Counted from the first letter of the stretch, positions 10,229 to 18,116 are shown. The stretch is DNA of 42,865 bases from Nitrosomonadales bacterium (GCA_016223025.1 JACRPU010000011.1:1-42865), one strand, 5' to 3'. Numbers and translations: made by a program. The notes: generated from the letters alone by a model not told the origin.

Positions 10229-10329
10229 CGTTTGCCTCCTCCCCCGCCGGGATTGAAGAGAGCCTTTCTCGTTCGCCTCCTCGCCCGCAGGGATTGAAGA
10301 TCGCCTTTCTCGTTTGCCTCCTCCCCCGC
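10229..10329 (+). repeat. 41-bp tandem repeat, two full and one partial unit
   Basis: Units at 10229-10269 and 10270-10310 begin CGTTTGCCTCCTC or CGTTCGCCTCCTC and contain GGGATTGAAGA and GCCTTTCT. A third partial unit covers 10311-10329. The units differ at several positions. The tract follows a short match to the 117-bp repeat's end (TTAACGTGAATTTCGCGCAG, 10204-10223). Confidence 0.7.
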
Positions 10330-10563
10330 TTGCGGGATAACCAGCCTGCGTGTGTTGTTGGGGCTTCAGCCCCTTACAACCACGGCGTACCTCTTGCGGG
10401 TGTACTTGGCCGTCGTTTTCTGACGGCTTAGTCGAATAATGGCTAGTCGTTCCACCAGAGGATTGAGGTGAGGGCTTCTCCACGGGGGGATTGAGGTGAG
10501 GGGCGGTTCTCCGGGAGAGGGTTGGGGTGATAACCAGCCACTTGGTTGGCGTCTTTTGGCAAC
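10330..10563. other. Non-coding spacer with hairpins after purB
   Basis: No gene is supported in this part of the 650-bp gap. It contains a hairpin around GGGGCTTCAGCCCC (about 10360-10373, extended by GTTG/CAAC), a second around GCCGTCGTTTTCTGACGGC (10409-10427), and two GATTGAGGTGAGGG units (10461 and 10489). The first hairpin could act in termination of purB, but no T-run follows it. Confidence 0.5.
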
Positions 10564-10700
10564 CTAGTGTCGCAAACCAGAAATAACGAAACATGAAACG
10601 GCGTCTTTTTCCGCCATGCCGCGTTGCATCCCCTTGCCGTATACCCCATACGGCTGCGGGTCTGCGCCTTGCCTGGCAAAAAAATCCATCCGTTTCATTT
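10564..10700 (-). repeat. MITE-like element, truncated copy
   Basis: This segment is nearly identical in its core (from ACATGAAAC to GTTTCAT) to the element at 40272-40433. It includes the hairpin GCCGTAT/ATACGGC around ACCCC. The left end is degenerate (CTAGTGTCGCAAA) and the right terminal repeat is missing, replaced at 10704 by a different repeat. On the minus strand it encodes the short frame [19 protein letters not shown], also present at the other copy, likely non-functional. Confidence 0.75.
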
Positions 10701-10703
10701 GTT

Positions 10704-10742
10704 CATGGCGAGTTTTATAATCAGGGGTGGCTACCCGCCATG
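10704..10742 (-). repeat. Partial reverse copy of the 117-bp repeat hairpin
   Basis: Read on the minus strand this matches the first stem-loop of the 117-bp repeat: CATGGCGGGTAGCCACCCCT, then GATTATAAAACTCGCCATG. The arms CATGGCG (10704-10710) and CGCCATG (10736-10742) are perfect. It abuts the truncated MITE-like copy, so one element probably inserted in the other. Confidence 0.7.
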
Positions 10743-10861
10743 ATCGTTGGGTCGGGCTTCCTGCGCGACGTTGCCGTCGAGCCGGGCTGATTACAAAGCA
10801 GGGAAATCCGTCGGTGGAAACGCTGCGCTTTTCCTCCCCGCAAGCGCAGGAGAGCGGGCTG

Positions 10862-11515
10862 TCAAATATCCGCCACGCCCCATTCCGCGACGCCATCCCG
10901 CAGATGCGCAGACTTGAAACCTTCCTTGCGCAACAGTTCCGCCGCGTCAATCGCCATCAGACAATACGGTCCCCGGCAGTAGGCGACAATCGGCCTGTCC
11001 TTTGGCAGTTCCGCGAGCCGCAGGCGCAGCTCGTCAATCGGAATGGAGCGGGCGAAGGGGAGATGTGTCGCCAGATACTCCTCGGTTGGCCGCACATCCA
11101 GCACAACCACTTCCCCCCGGCGCGCCATTTTCATCAGCGTTTCCCGGTCATTTGGCACCAGATCGTCCGGTTGCGCGGCGATTTTCTGTAGCGCCATTTG
11201 CAGTTCGATCAGGCGATCTTCGGCCAGGGAATGGATATGCACCCACAAATCTGCGACCGCCTTGCCGGCCAGACGGTAGTGAATGTTTTTACCCCGGCGC
11301 TCGGTTTCAACCAGATGGGCGCCCCGCAGCTCGCGCAGGTGGGCGCTGGCCAGTTTCATGCTGATGGAAGCCTCCCGCGCAAGCGTTTCCACCGTCTTTT
11401 CGCCCTGGCAAAGCAGCTCGATCAGTTCCAGCCGCTTGGGGCTTGAGAATACCTTGCCTATCCGCGCCACCTGCTCATAAAGCAGGTCTTTGATCTTGCG
11501 TGCGTCTTTCATCAT
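10862..11515 (-). CDS. ArsR-family regulator fused to a rhodanese domain
   Basis: This 217-residue protein starts at 11515 (or the adjacent ATG at 11512). Residues 10-95 form an ArsR winged helix (ETLAREASISMKLASAHLRELRGAHLVETERRGKNIHYRL). Residues about 120-215 form a rhodanese domain with VVLDVRPTEEY and the loop CRGPYC; Cys180 is the sulfur-carrying residue and Cys185 is close by. The ArsR part has only one cysteine (Cys36). The fusion suggests that DNA binding responds to reactive sulfur species. It faces the DsrE/SQR operon across a 131-bp divergent promoter and probably represses it and itself. Confidence 0.9.
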   Translation of the reverse strand: MMKDARKIKDLLYEQVARIGKVFSSPKRLELIELLCQGEKTVETLAREASISMKLASAHLRELRGAHLVETERRGKNIHYRLAGKAVADLWVHIHSLAEDRLIELQMALQKIAAQPDDLVPNDRETLMKMARRGEVVVLDVRPTEEYLATHLPFARSIPIDELRLRLAELPKDRPIVAYCRGPYCLMAIDAAELLRKEGFKSAHLRDGVAEWGVADI

Positions 11516-11521
11516 TGCATT

Positions 11522-11540
11522 CCAGCAACTTTTAGATTGC
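11522..11540 (+). promoter_or_regulatory. Operator-like site 1
   Basis: CCAGCAACTTTTAGATTGC shares CCAGCAAYTWTTAGATT with a second copy at 11609-11627. It lies between the -10 box of the regulator's own promoter (minus strand) and the regulator start, so a bound repressor would block that promoter. TTAGATT-containing AT-rich boxes are known for sulfur-responsive ArsR repressors such as BigR. Confidence 0.6.
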
Positions 11541-11542
11541 CA

Positions 11543-11551
11543 ATTATAGCA
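11543..11551 (-). promoter_or_regulatory. Extended -10 promoter of the ArsR-rhodanese gene
   Basis: On the minus strand the sequence TGCTATAAT gives a perfect -10 hexamer with the TGn extension. No good -35 box is seen 17 bp upstream, which is usual for extended -10 promoters. The gene start is 28 bp downstream of the box. Confidence 0.55.
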
Positions 11552-11575
11552 ACAAACCATTTCCCGATGTTTCTG

Positions 11576-11604
11576 TTGACATTGTGCGCAGATGCTGCTT
11601 TAAT
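11576..11604 (+). promoter_or_regulatory. Sigma-70 promoter of the DsrE/SQR operon
   Basis: TTGACA (11576-11581), a 17-bp spacer and TTTAAT (11599-11604) make a near-consensus sigma-70 promoter. Operator-like site 2 begins 5 bp after the -10 box and would cover the transcription start. The first gene starts at 11647. Confidence 0.75.
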
Positions 11605-11608
11605 CAAT

Positions 11609-11627
11609 CCAGCAATTATTAGATTAT
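11609..11627 (+). promoter_or_regulatory. Operator-like site 2
   Basis: CCAGCAATTATTAGATTAT repeats site 1 with 15 of 19 positions equal. It lies just after the -10 box of the forward promoter. Having the same sequence beside both divergent promoters supports joint control by the ArsR-rhodanese protein. Confidence 0.6.
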
Positions 11628-11646
11628 TTAACCGGCGGGGGAAGCG

Positions 11647-11997
11647 ATGAAATACCTGATGATCCTGAACGACGCTCCTTACGGGTCAGAGCGCAGCTAC
11701 AACGGCTTGCGGCTTGCGCGTTCGCTGCTCAAGGCTGGCGGAGCGGAGGTCAAGATGTTCCTTGTCGGCGATGCGGCCTCATGCGCCAAGCGCGGGCAGA
11801 AAGTGCCGCCGGGCTATTACAACATCGGCGACATGCTGGGCTTGGTGGCGCGCCACGGCGGAGAAGTCGGCGCGTGCGGCAGTTGCCTGGATGCGCGCGG
11901 CATCGCTGCCGAGGAAGTGGTCGAGGGCGCGTCGCGCAGCACCATGGATCAGCTCACTGCGTGGACGCAGTGGGCCGATAAGGTCATCGTTTATTGA
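11647..11997 (+). CDS. DsrE/DsrF-like sulfur relay protein
   Basis: This 116-residue protein starts MKYLMILNDAPYGSER and continues NGLRLARSLLKAGGAEVKMFLVGDA, the DsrE-like fold. Conserved cysteines are Cys46, Cys77 and Cys80 (GACGSC). In DsrE/TusD-like proteins one of these carries persulfide sulfur between enzymes. GGGGGAAG precedes the start. It is the first gene after the forward promoter and precedes an SQR-like flavoprotein by 22 bp, which supports a role in sulfide or persulfide handling. Confidence 0.88.
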   Translation: MKYLMILNDAPYGSERSYNGLRLARSLLKAGGAEVKMFLVGDAASCAKRGQKVPPGYYNIGDMLGLVARHGGEVGACGSCLDARGIAAEEVVEGASRSTMDQLTAWTQWADKVIVY

Positions 11998-12019
11998 TGG
12001 TTGGTTACAGGGGGAAGAT

Positions 12020-13171
12020 ATGGATCGCACGGTGCTGGTGTTGGGCGCGGGGATCGGCGGCATCGTTGCCGCCGAGACGCTGCGCGAGTTGCTGCCCGCT
12101 TCCGACCGCGTGATCGCGGCGGATCGCGCCGGGCAGCATTTTTTCCCGCCTTCGCTGCTGTGGCTCATGGTGGGCGAACGGACCCCGGAAGATTTTTCCA
12201 GGCCGCTGGATCGCCTGCATCGCCACGGCATTGAATTTCTCCGGGGCGACGTCACGCGGATTGACCCCGCACAGCGTGAAGCGGAAATCGCCGGGCAGTC
12301 CCTGCGTGCCGATGCGCTGGTGGTTGCACTGGGCGCGGAGTATGCGCCGGGGGCCATCCCCGGCCTGGCCGAAGCCGGTCTCTGCATTTACACGATGGAA
12401 GGCGCGACCGCAATCCGCGACGCGCTGGCCCGGTTTCCGGGAGGGCGCATTGTCGTCCTTACCGCCGCGCCGCAATACAAATGCCCGGCCGCGCCATACG
12501 AGACCGCGTTGCTGGTGGATAGTTATCTGCGCAAGCGCGGCCTGCGCGAGAAAACCGAAATAGAGTTTTTTGCCGCCGAACCGCGACCGATGTTCGTCGC
12601 CGGCCCAGAGATGGGCGCCGCCGTGCGCGGGATGATTGAAACGCGCGGCATCCCTTACCATCCCGAGCATCAGGTGAAGGATGTTGACCCGGCCAATCGC
12701 CGTATTTCATTCGCCAACGGCGCAAGTGCCGAATTCGATCTGCTGCTTTATGTTCCGCCGCACCGCGCGCCGGCAGTGGTGCGCGAGGCTGGCCTGACCA
12801 ACGAGAGCGGCTGGGTTCCCGTTGACCGCCATACGCTGCAAACGCAATTTGACAACGTCTTCGCGCTCGGCGACATCACCACCATTCCGCTCAAGATGGG
12901 CCGGCCCTTACCAAAAGCCGGCGTGTTCGCGCACGGCCAGGCCGAGGTCGTGGCGCACAATATCGCCCACGCATGGACCGGCAAGGGCGCGCCGCGCCAA
13001 TTCTCCGGCGAAGGCATGTGCTTCATCGAGACCGGCGACGGGCGCGCCGGCCTCGGCAAAGGAAATTTCTACGCCGAGCCGACGCCGCAAGTGGAAATGC
13101 GCAGCCCAAGCCGTTTCTGGCACACCGGCAAAATTCTTTACGAGAAGCAGTGGCTGTACCGGCGGTTCTGA
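12020..13171 (+). CDS. Sulfide:quinone oxidoreductase-like FAD protein
   Basis: This 383-residue flavoprotein has the FAD-binding GAGIGG at about 9-14 after the first strand and the second FAD site DNVFALGDI near the C-terminus. Cys155 (QYKCPAAPYE) is at the place of the conserved active cysteine of SQR enzymes; Cys334 (GMCFIETGDG) matches the second. SQR enzymes oxidise sulfide to polysulfide at the membrane and reduce quinone. The family also contains poorly characterised relatives, so the substrate is inferred from cysteines and from the DsrE and ArsR-rhodanese neighbours. GGGGAAG precedes the ATG at 12020. Confidence 0.82.
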   Translation: MDRTVLVLGAGIGGIVAAETLRELLPASDRVIAADRAGQHFFPPSLLWLMVGERTPEDFSRPLDRLHRHGIEFLRGDVTRIDPAQREAEIAGQSLRADALVVALGAEYAPGAIPGLAEAGLCIYTMEGATAIRDALARFPGGRIVVLTAAPQYKCPAAPYETALLVDSYLRKRGLREKTEIEFFAAEPRPMFVAGPEMGAAVRGMIETRGIPYHPEHQVKDVDPANRRISFANGASAEFDLLLYVPPHRAPAVVREAGLTNESGWVPVDRHTLQTQFDNVFALGDITTIPLKMGRPLPKAGVFAHGQAEVVAHNIAHAWTGKGAPRQFSGEGMCFIETGDGRAGLGKGNFYAEPTPQVEMRSPSRFWHTGKILYEKQWLYRRF

Positions 13172-13215
13172 GATAACTCATCGCGTCCGGCAACAACGCA
13201 ATTCGCGGAAAAGTC

Positions 13216-15567
13216 ATGTTCCAGTTCTCGCTCGTCGAATTCTCCCTCCGCCATCCTAAACAAGTTATCTGGGCGACGGTGGCGCTGGTGCTGCTGTTTC
13301 TCACCCAGTTTCCGCGCATCGCCACGGACACCAACCCGAAGCACATGCTGCCGGAGAATTCGGACGTGCGCGTCTGGAACGACGAGGTGGACAGGGCTTT
13401 TGCGCTGTATGAAGACACCATTGTCGTCGGGGTGAAGAATGATGCGGGCGTGCTGAACCGGGAGACCCTGGCCCGCATCGCACGCATCACCGGCGCAATT
13501 CTTGCGCTTCCTGGCGTGGCCAGCCGCGACGTGAACGGTTTCACCACCATCACCAACGTCACCGCCGAGGCCGGCACTCTCAAGGTCGGCCCTCTCATGC
13601 CGGGCGCGCCGCAAAGCCAGGCAGAGGTGGAAGCGCTGCGCGGCGCGCTGTTCGGCAACCCGCTCCTGGTTGATCGCGTGATCTCGAAGGACGGCAAAAC
13701 CACGGCCATCCATGTGCCGCTGGAGAAGGGCGCCAATGGCGCCGTCATCGCCGGCAATATCCGCGAGATCGTGGCCAAAGAGAAAGGGCCGGAGCGCTAC
13801 TACGTCGCGGGCGACCCGGTGGCGCGCGATACCTTCGGCGCCGAAATGTTCAAGCTGATGGGCATCTTCTCGCCGGTTGCAGGCATGATCATGTTTATCG
13901 CCATCCAGCTCATGTTCCGCAACCTGTCCTTATCGTTCACCATGATGGGCGTAGCCATGGCGGCGATTATCATCAGCATGGGGTCGCTGATCGGCGCCGG
14001 CTATCCGGTGCATATCATGAGCTCGATGGCGCCGGTATTTCTGATGGCGATCGCCACCGACAGCATCCACATCTTCAACGAGTTCTATTTCCGTTACCGC
14101 GAGAAGCGCAACAAGCTCGACGCGATCCGCGAGACCATGGCGGCGGTGAGCCGCCCGGTGCGCTACACGGCGCTCGCCACGACGGCGGGGTTCGCCGTGC
14201 TGCTGTTCATGAACATCGTGCCGGTGCAGGTATTCGGCGGGCTGATCGCCTTCGGCACCGTGGTGTTGCGGCTGTTCTCCTTCAGCCTGATTCCGGCCAT
14301 CCTCACCTTCGTCAAGGAAGAAAAAATCGCACGCGCCGTTGAGAAAGAGAGCGCAGAACTGAACCGAACCTCGCGCTTCCTGCGCAAGCTCGGCGAAATC
14401 GGCGCTACACGACCGCAGGCCACCGCGCTGGCCGGCTTGATACTGGTGGCGGTGGCCATCGCCGGCACCACGAAGATTCACGTCAACAACAATCTGGTGG
14501 CCTGGTTCAAGGAGTCCAGCGAGATCCGTATCGCCGATACGGCGATGAACCAGGCGCTGGGCGGTACTTCGCTCGGCTATCTGGTGATGCAGGCCAACGA
14601 GCCGGATTTTGTAAAACGACCGGAAACCATGCGCTGGCTGGAGGGGCTGCAGCGCCACCTGGAAACCCTGCCGGTAGTGGGCAAGACCTTCTCTGTCGCC
14701 GATTACGTGAAACGCATCAACCGGGTGCTGCACGATGACGACCAGAAATTCGACACGATTCCGGAAACACAGGACACGGTCGGTCAATATCTGTTCCTGT
14801 TCAGCATGTCGGCCAAGCCCGCCGACCTGGATAACGTGGTCGATCCCACGTTCCAGAAAGCCAATCTGTGGGTACAGATGAAGAGTTGGGATGCGGAAGC
14901 CATGCGCCAGGTGACCCATGCAGCGGACTCCTACCAGAAAACCCACCCGCTGGCGGCCACAGTGAAACCGGCCGGCATCGCCTGGTTCAACCTGGTGTGG
15001 AACGACGAGGTGCTGGGCGACCTCGTGCTTGGACTCGGGCTGGCGCTGGTGGTGGTGTTCGTCATCCTGGCGCTGGACTTTCGCTCGGCCAGGTGGGCGC
15101 TGGTCGCCTACGTGCCGCTGCTGTTCACCATCCTGCTGATCTACGGCGTGGTCGGTTTCGTCGGCAAGGACTTTGACATGCCGCTGTCGGTGATGAGCAC
15201 TTTGTCGCTCGGCATGGCGGTAGATTTCTCCATCCACTTCATCAGCCGCTTCCGCCAGCGCCTGGCCGAAACGGGCGGCGGTACGAGTGAGGCGGCGGTG
15301 CGCGAGGCGCTGCTGTGGACGGCAGCGCGACCGGGCAAGGGCATTCTGCGCAATGCGCTGCTGTTTGCCGCCGCCTTCTCGGTGATGCTGGCAGCACCCC
15401 TCACGCCCTACATGGCGGTGGGCGCCTTCATCGTCTCGATGATGCTGCTCTCCGCGCTGCTCACCATTCTCTATCTGCCCGCTCTGGTGATGATCGGGAG
15501 AAATTGGTTATTTGACGATCCGAAGCCTACGGCGAACCCCGCCCCGGCAATTGTGAAAGGAGACTGA
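13216..15567 (+). CDS. MMPL/RND superfamily exporter
   Basis: This 783-residue inner-membrane protein has the two-fold layout of the MMPL branch: one helix at about 18-35, a large periplasmic domain (about 40-215), five helices (about 217-370), a helix near 400, a second periplasmic domain (about 425-600) and five more helices (about 605-760). The helix-4-like segment IATDSIHIFNEFYFRYRE and its second-half equivalent MAVDFSIHFISRFRQR carry the conserved Asp used for proton coupling. Such proteins export lipids or hydrophobic compounds. The LolA-like gene starts 2 bp after its stop, so the two act together. Confidence 0.9.
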   Translation: MFQFSLVEFSLRHPKQVIWATVALVLLFLTQFPRIATDTNPKHMLPENSDVRVWNDEVDRAFALYEDTIVVGVKNDAGVLNRETLARIARITGAILALPGVASRDVNGFTTITNVTAEAGTLKVGPLMPGAPQSQAEVEALRGALFGNPLLVDRVISKDGKTTAIHVPLEKGANGAVIAGNIREIVAKEKGPERYYVAGDPVARDTFGAEMFKLMGIFSPVAGMIMFIAIQLMFRNLSLSFTMMGVAMAAIIISMGSLIGAGYPVHIMSSMAPVFLMAIATDSIHIFNEFYFRYREKRNKLDAIRETMAAVSRPVRYTALATTAGFAVLLFMNIVPVQVFGGLIAFGTVVLRLFSFSLIPAILTFVKEEKIARAVEKESAELNRTSRFLRKLGEIGATRPQATALAGLILVAVAIAGTTKIHVNNNLVAWFKESSEIRIADTAMNQALGGTSLGYLVMQANEPDFVKRPETMRWLEGLQRHLETLPVVGKTFSVADYVKRINRVLHDDDQKFDTIPETQDTVGQYLFLFSMSAKPADLDNVVDPTFQKANLWVQMKSWDAEAMRQVTHAADSYQKTHPLAATVKPAGIAWFNLVWNDEVLGDLVLGLGLALVVVFVILALDFRSARWALVAYVPLLFTILLIYGVVGFVGKDFDMPLSVMSTLSLGMAVDFSIHFISRFRQRLAETGGGTSEAAVREALLWTAARPGKGILRNALLFAAAFSVMLAAPLTPYMAVGAFIVSMMLLSALLTILYLPALVMIGRNWLFDDPKPTANPAPAIVKGD

Positions 15568-15568
15568 A

Positions 15569-16462
15569 ATGAAAACGAAGTTTGCGAGCTTTCGCCTCTC
15601 GGCGAAATGCCTGCTTAAGGCACTTCAGAGAAGGCTAATGCGCGAAGCGCGTTATGCCGGAACTAAACACTGGTGGATATGGATAATCGCCGCTCTCCTG
15701 CCCTTGGCATTCACGAGCCAGGCGCAAGCTCTCTCGGGCGAAGAAGTGATGAAAAAATCGCAGGCCGCCTTCCTCTATCCGGGCAAAGACTTCAAGGCGC
15801 GGGTGGTGATGAAGCTCATCAACAAGGACGGGCAGGAGCGGGTGCGCGAGATGACCATGTTGCGCAAGAACATGGGCGAAGCGGGCGGCGACCAGAAGTA
15901 CTTCCTGTATTTCTTTCAGCCGTCCGATGTCAAGGACATGACCTTCATGATTAACAAGTACCCGGCCAGGGATGACGACCGCTGGATGTTCATTCCCGCC
16001 ATCAACATGGTCAAGCGCATCGCCGCGCAGGACAAGCGCTCCAGCTTCGTCGGCTCCGACTTCACCTACGAGGATGTTTCGGGCCGTGACATCGAGGACG
16101 ACACCCACGCCGTCGAGCGCGAAGAAAAAGTGGGCGACCGCGACTGCTACGTGGTGAAGAGTACGCCGAAAGGCGCGGATTCGGACTTCGGCCACAAGTT
16201 CACCTGGGTGGACAAGGCCAATTTCCTGCCGCTCCGGGAAGAGCAATACGACAGGAAGAGCGCCCGTTACAAGCAGTTCTCCGCCGATGAGATCGCCGAT
16301 GTGAAAGGTATTCCCACGGCGGTCAAGCGCACCATGAAGAATTTGCAGACCGGCCATCGCACCGAGGTCGCTTACCTCAAGACCGACTACGGCCTCGGCA
16401 TCGAGGACAGCCTGTTCTCCGAACGCTTCCTGCGCCAGCCGCCGCGCAAGTGGGTTGATTGA
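15569..16462 (+). CDS. LolA-like outer-membrane lipoprotein-sorting family protein
   Basis: This 297-residue exported protein has a beta-rich domain with GEEVMKKSQAAFLYPGKDF, then MLRKNMGEAGGDQKYFLYFFQPSDVKDMTFM and RDDDRWMFIPAINMVKRIAAQDKRSSFVGSDFTYEDV. This is the family annotated as outer membrane lipoprotein-sorting protein that accompanies MMPL exporters. The signal-type helix (WWIWIIAALLPLAFTSQAQA) begins only at residue 34. Residues 5-33 come from a hairpin-rich insertion, so the leader is unusually long. It probably binds a lipid in the periplasm for the exporter. Its usual barrel partner seems to lie beyond the island, at 25145. Confidence 0.87.
   Translation: MKTKFASFRLSAKCLLKALQRRLMREARYAGTKHWWIWIIAALLPLAFTSQAQALSGEEVMKKSQAAFLYPGKDFKARVVMKLINKDGQERVREMTMLRKNMGEAGGDQKYFLYFFQPSDVKDMTFMINKYPARDDDRWMFIPAINMVKRIAAQDKRSSFVGSDFTYEDVSGRDIEDDTHAVEREEKVGDRDCYVVKSTPKGADSDFGHKFTWVDKANFLPLREEQYDRKSARYKQFSADEIADVKGIPTAVKRTMKNLQTGHRTEVAYLKTDYGLGIEDSLFSERFLRQPPRKWVD
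15581..15667 (+). repeat. Hairpin-rich in-frame insertion in the LolA-like gene leader
   Basis: These 87 bp (29 codons) separate the first four codons from the hydrophobic signal. They contain hairpins in a row: TTTCGCC/GGCGAAA, TGCCT/AGGCA, CTTC/GAAG and GCGC/GCGC. Removing them would give MKTK directly before the signal helix, a normal signal peptide. This looks like a small palindromic element inserted in frame. Confidence 0.6.
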
Positions 16463-17059
16463 TGCTGCGGATGGCCACACTGAATTTGGCATAAGCGAAA
16501 ATTCTCAATGGCCGCTTGCAGGAAGGCGATCAGCATGGGTGGTGGGGAGTGCTGTGCTACAAGGAGGCGGCCTGGAGATTGCCATGAGCGCCCGGTTATC
16601 GGCCAACGCGGAAGTGCATGCCTCAAACGAATTTCCGCCTCCGGCCAAATGGCGCCATTGCTTTGTCTAAAATAAGCTGCCGTCCAGCTTCGGAATTACA
16701 CCGGGCGCCACTCACAGAATGGTATTCGGTCACTCTTGTCCAAAATAGGTTTTCACGAAACTTGTTTTGGACAGCATGTTTGAGCCAAACGCCGGTTCTG
16801 TTGCAGGGCATCACCCAGAAACTGGCTGGTAGAGCGTGATTTCAAGCCGTATTTAGCAGGTCTAGCGGATTTGTCCGCATCGGCAGTTGTTTTGGACAGC
16901 ATGTTTGTGATGGGGGGCACGATTTGCAAGTTGACCTCACTTCAAATGTAACAGATTGATTTAGCTATTAAATAAACTTGTCCAGAACGCGTTTTGGACG
17001 GCAGTGGTATTCGGTACAATGCCATAATACTTACGATCGTAGCCCGAAGCCATTTGCCT
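16463..17059. other. Left junction of the island with repeated TGTCCAAAA-type sites
   Basis: No convincing gene lies in these 597 bp. Repeated copies of TTGTCCAAAA or its complement TTTTGGACA occur at about 16736-16746 (forward), 16765-16773 and 16890-16898 (reverse; both followed by GCATGTTTG), and a palindromic pair at 16979-17000 (TGTCCAGAACGCGTTTTGGA). A weaker match is at 16664. ATGGTATTCGGT-like text occurs at 16720 and 17004. The pattern resembles ends of lost mobile elements or recombinase sites. TTGGAC (16994) with TACAAT (17015) could be a weak promoter for the next gene. Confidence 0.5.
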
Positions 17060-17710
17060 ATGAGCCTGATCAAAACTCGAAAACGTGTCGCTGACCACGG
17101 AGAGGTATTCACTCCCGCATGGATGGTCGATGCCATGCTCGACCTCGTGAAGGACGAGTCGGAGCGCATTGATTCGCGCTTTCTGGAACCGGCATGTGGA
17201 AGCGGTAACTTTATTGTCAAGGTCTTGCAGCGCAAGCTCGCGGTCGTCGAGAGAAAGTTCGGGAAATCGGACTTTGAAAAGCAGCACTATGCGCTTCTTG
17301 CGCTGATGTGCATCTACGGGATCGAGCTCCTGGAAGACAACATCGCCGAGTGCCGTGCAAACATGCTGGATATTCTCGCCGAGTATCTGAACATCAACGA
17401 GCCGGATGACCTGTGCCGCGCCGCGACCTATGTGTTATCACAGAATCTAGTACACGGCGATGCCTTGACGATGTGCGTCAGCAATGGCGAGCCGATTACT
17501 TTTGCCGAATGGGGCTACCTGGGCAAGGGCAAGTTTCAGCGCCGCGACTTCCGCTTTGACGTTCTTACCGGTTCGTCGGCCTACAGTCAGGAAGGGACGC
17601 TCTTTGCCCACCTCGGCAAGCACGAGATCTTCATGCCGACGAAGACCTATCCGCCGATGACGGTGAGCGAGCTGGCAGCTCTAGGGGAGATTGAACATGG
17701 CCAAGATTGA
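17060..17710 (+). CDS. Short N6-adenine DNA methyltransferase-like subunit
   Basis: This 216-residue protein begins with the FxP-type motif GEVFTPAWMVDAMLDLV and has the SAM-binding motif FLEPACGSGNF (motif I, 43-51). It lacks a catalytic NPPY/F motif. I recall short proteins of this size and wording annotated as restriction subunit M, so it may be complete and act with a partner. The full-length Eco57I-like methyltransferase downstream has its own NPPY. The gene overlaps the DUF1016 fragment by 14 bp. A role in a restriction or defence system is inferred. Confidence 0.8.
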   Translation: MSLIKTRKRVADHGEVFTPAWMVDAMLDLVKDESERIDSRFLEPACGSGNFIVKVLQRKLAVVERKFGKSDFEKQHYALLALMCIYGIELLEDNIAECRANMLDILAEYLNINEPDDLCRAATYVLSQNLVHGDALTMCVSNGEPITFAEWGYLGKGKFQRRDFRFDVLTGSSAYSQEGTLFAHLGKHEIFMPTKTYPPMTVSELAALGEIEHGQD

Positions 17711-18116
17711 AACCATGAGCGACAAACCAGTGCGCTTAACCGCGCCGCCTGAAGGTTATGCCGACTGGCTGGCCGATCTCAAGGGTCGCATCCACACCGC
17801 CCAGCAGCGCGCCACGCTGGCGGTCAATCGCGAACTGGTGTTGCTCTACTGGCAGATCGGGCGAGACATTTTGGCGCGGCAGGCCGAGCAAGGCTGGGGC
17901 GCGAAGGTCATCGAGCGGCTGGCGCAGGATTTGCGTATTGCCTTCCCTGATATGAAGGGCTTTTCCCGCGCCAACCTGATGTACATGCGCGCTTTTGCCG
18001 AAGCGTGGACGGATGCGGAATTTGTGCAGCAGGCTGCTGCACAATTGCCGTGGGGCCACAATGTGGTGTTGCTGGACAGGTTGCCCGGTGCCGAAATCCG
18101 CCGCTGGTATGTGTGA
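17697..18116 (+). pseudogene. DUF1016 (YhcG-like) N-terminal fragment
   Basis: The 139 residues match the N-terminal half of YhcG-type nucleases: LAVNRELVLLYWQIGRDIL, VIERLAQDLRIAFPDMKGFSRANLMYMRAF and LPWGHNVVLLDRL. A stop follows at RRWYV, just where the linker to the PD-(D/E)XK domain should begin, so the nuclease domain is missing. GGGGAG lies 8 bp before the ATG at 17697. It may be a remnant or a free N-terminal domain. The toxin-antitoxin pair downstream may have replaced the lost half. Confidence 0.8.

Noticed and set aside
10229-10329. Possible CRISPR-like array (repeated GGGATTGAAGA)
   Set aside because: Units follow each other with no unique spacers, differ from one another, and number only two and a part; no cas gene is present.
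10564-10700. Small protein-coding gene ([19 protein letters not shown] peptide)
   Set aside because: The same peptide appears only because both places carry copies of a repeat element; no ribosome-binding site supports it.
16455-16670. 71-codon frame after the LolA-like gene
   Set aside because: Low-complexity translation, no ribosome-binding site, and it covers the repeat-rich island junction.
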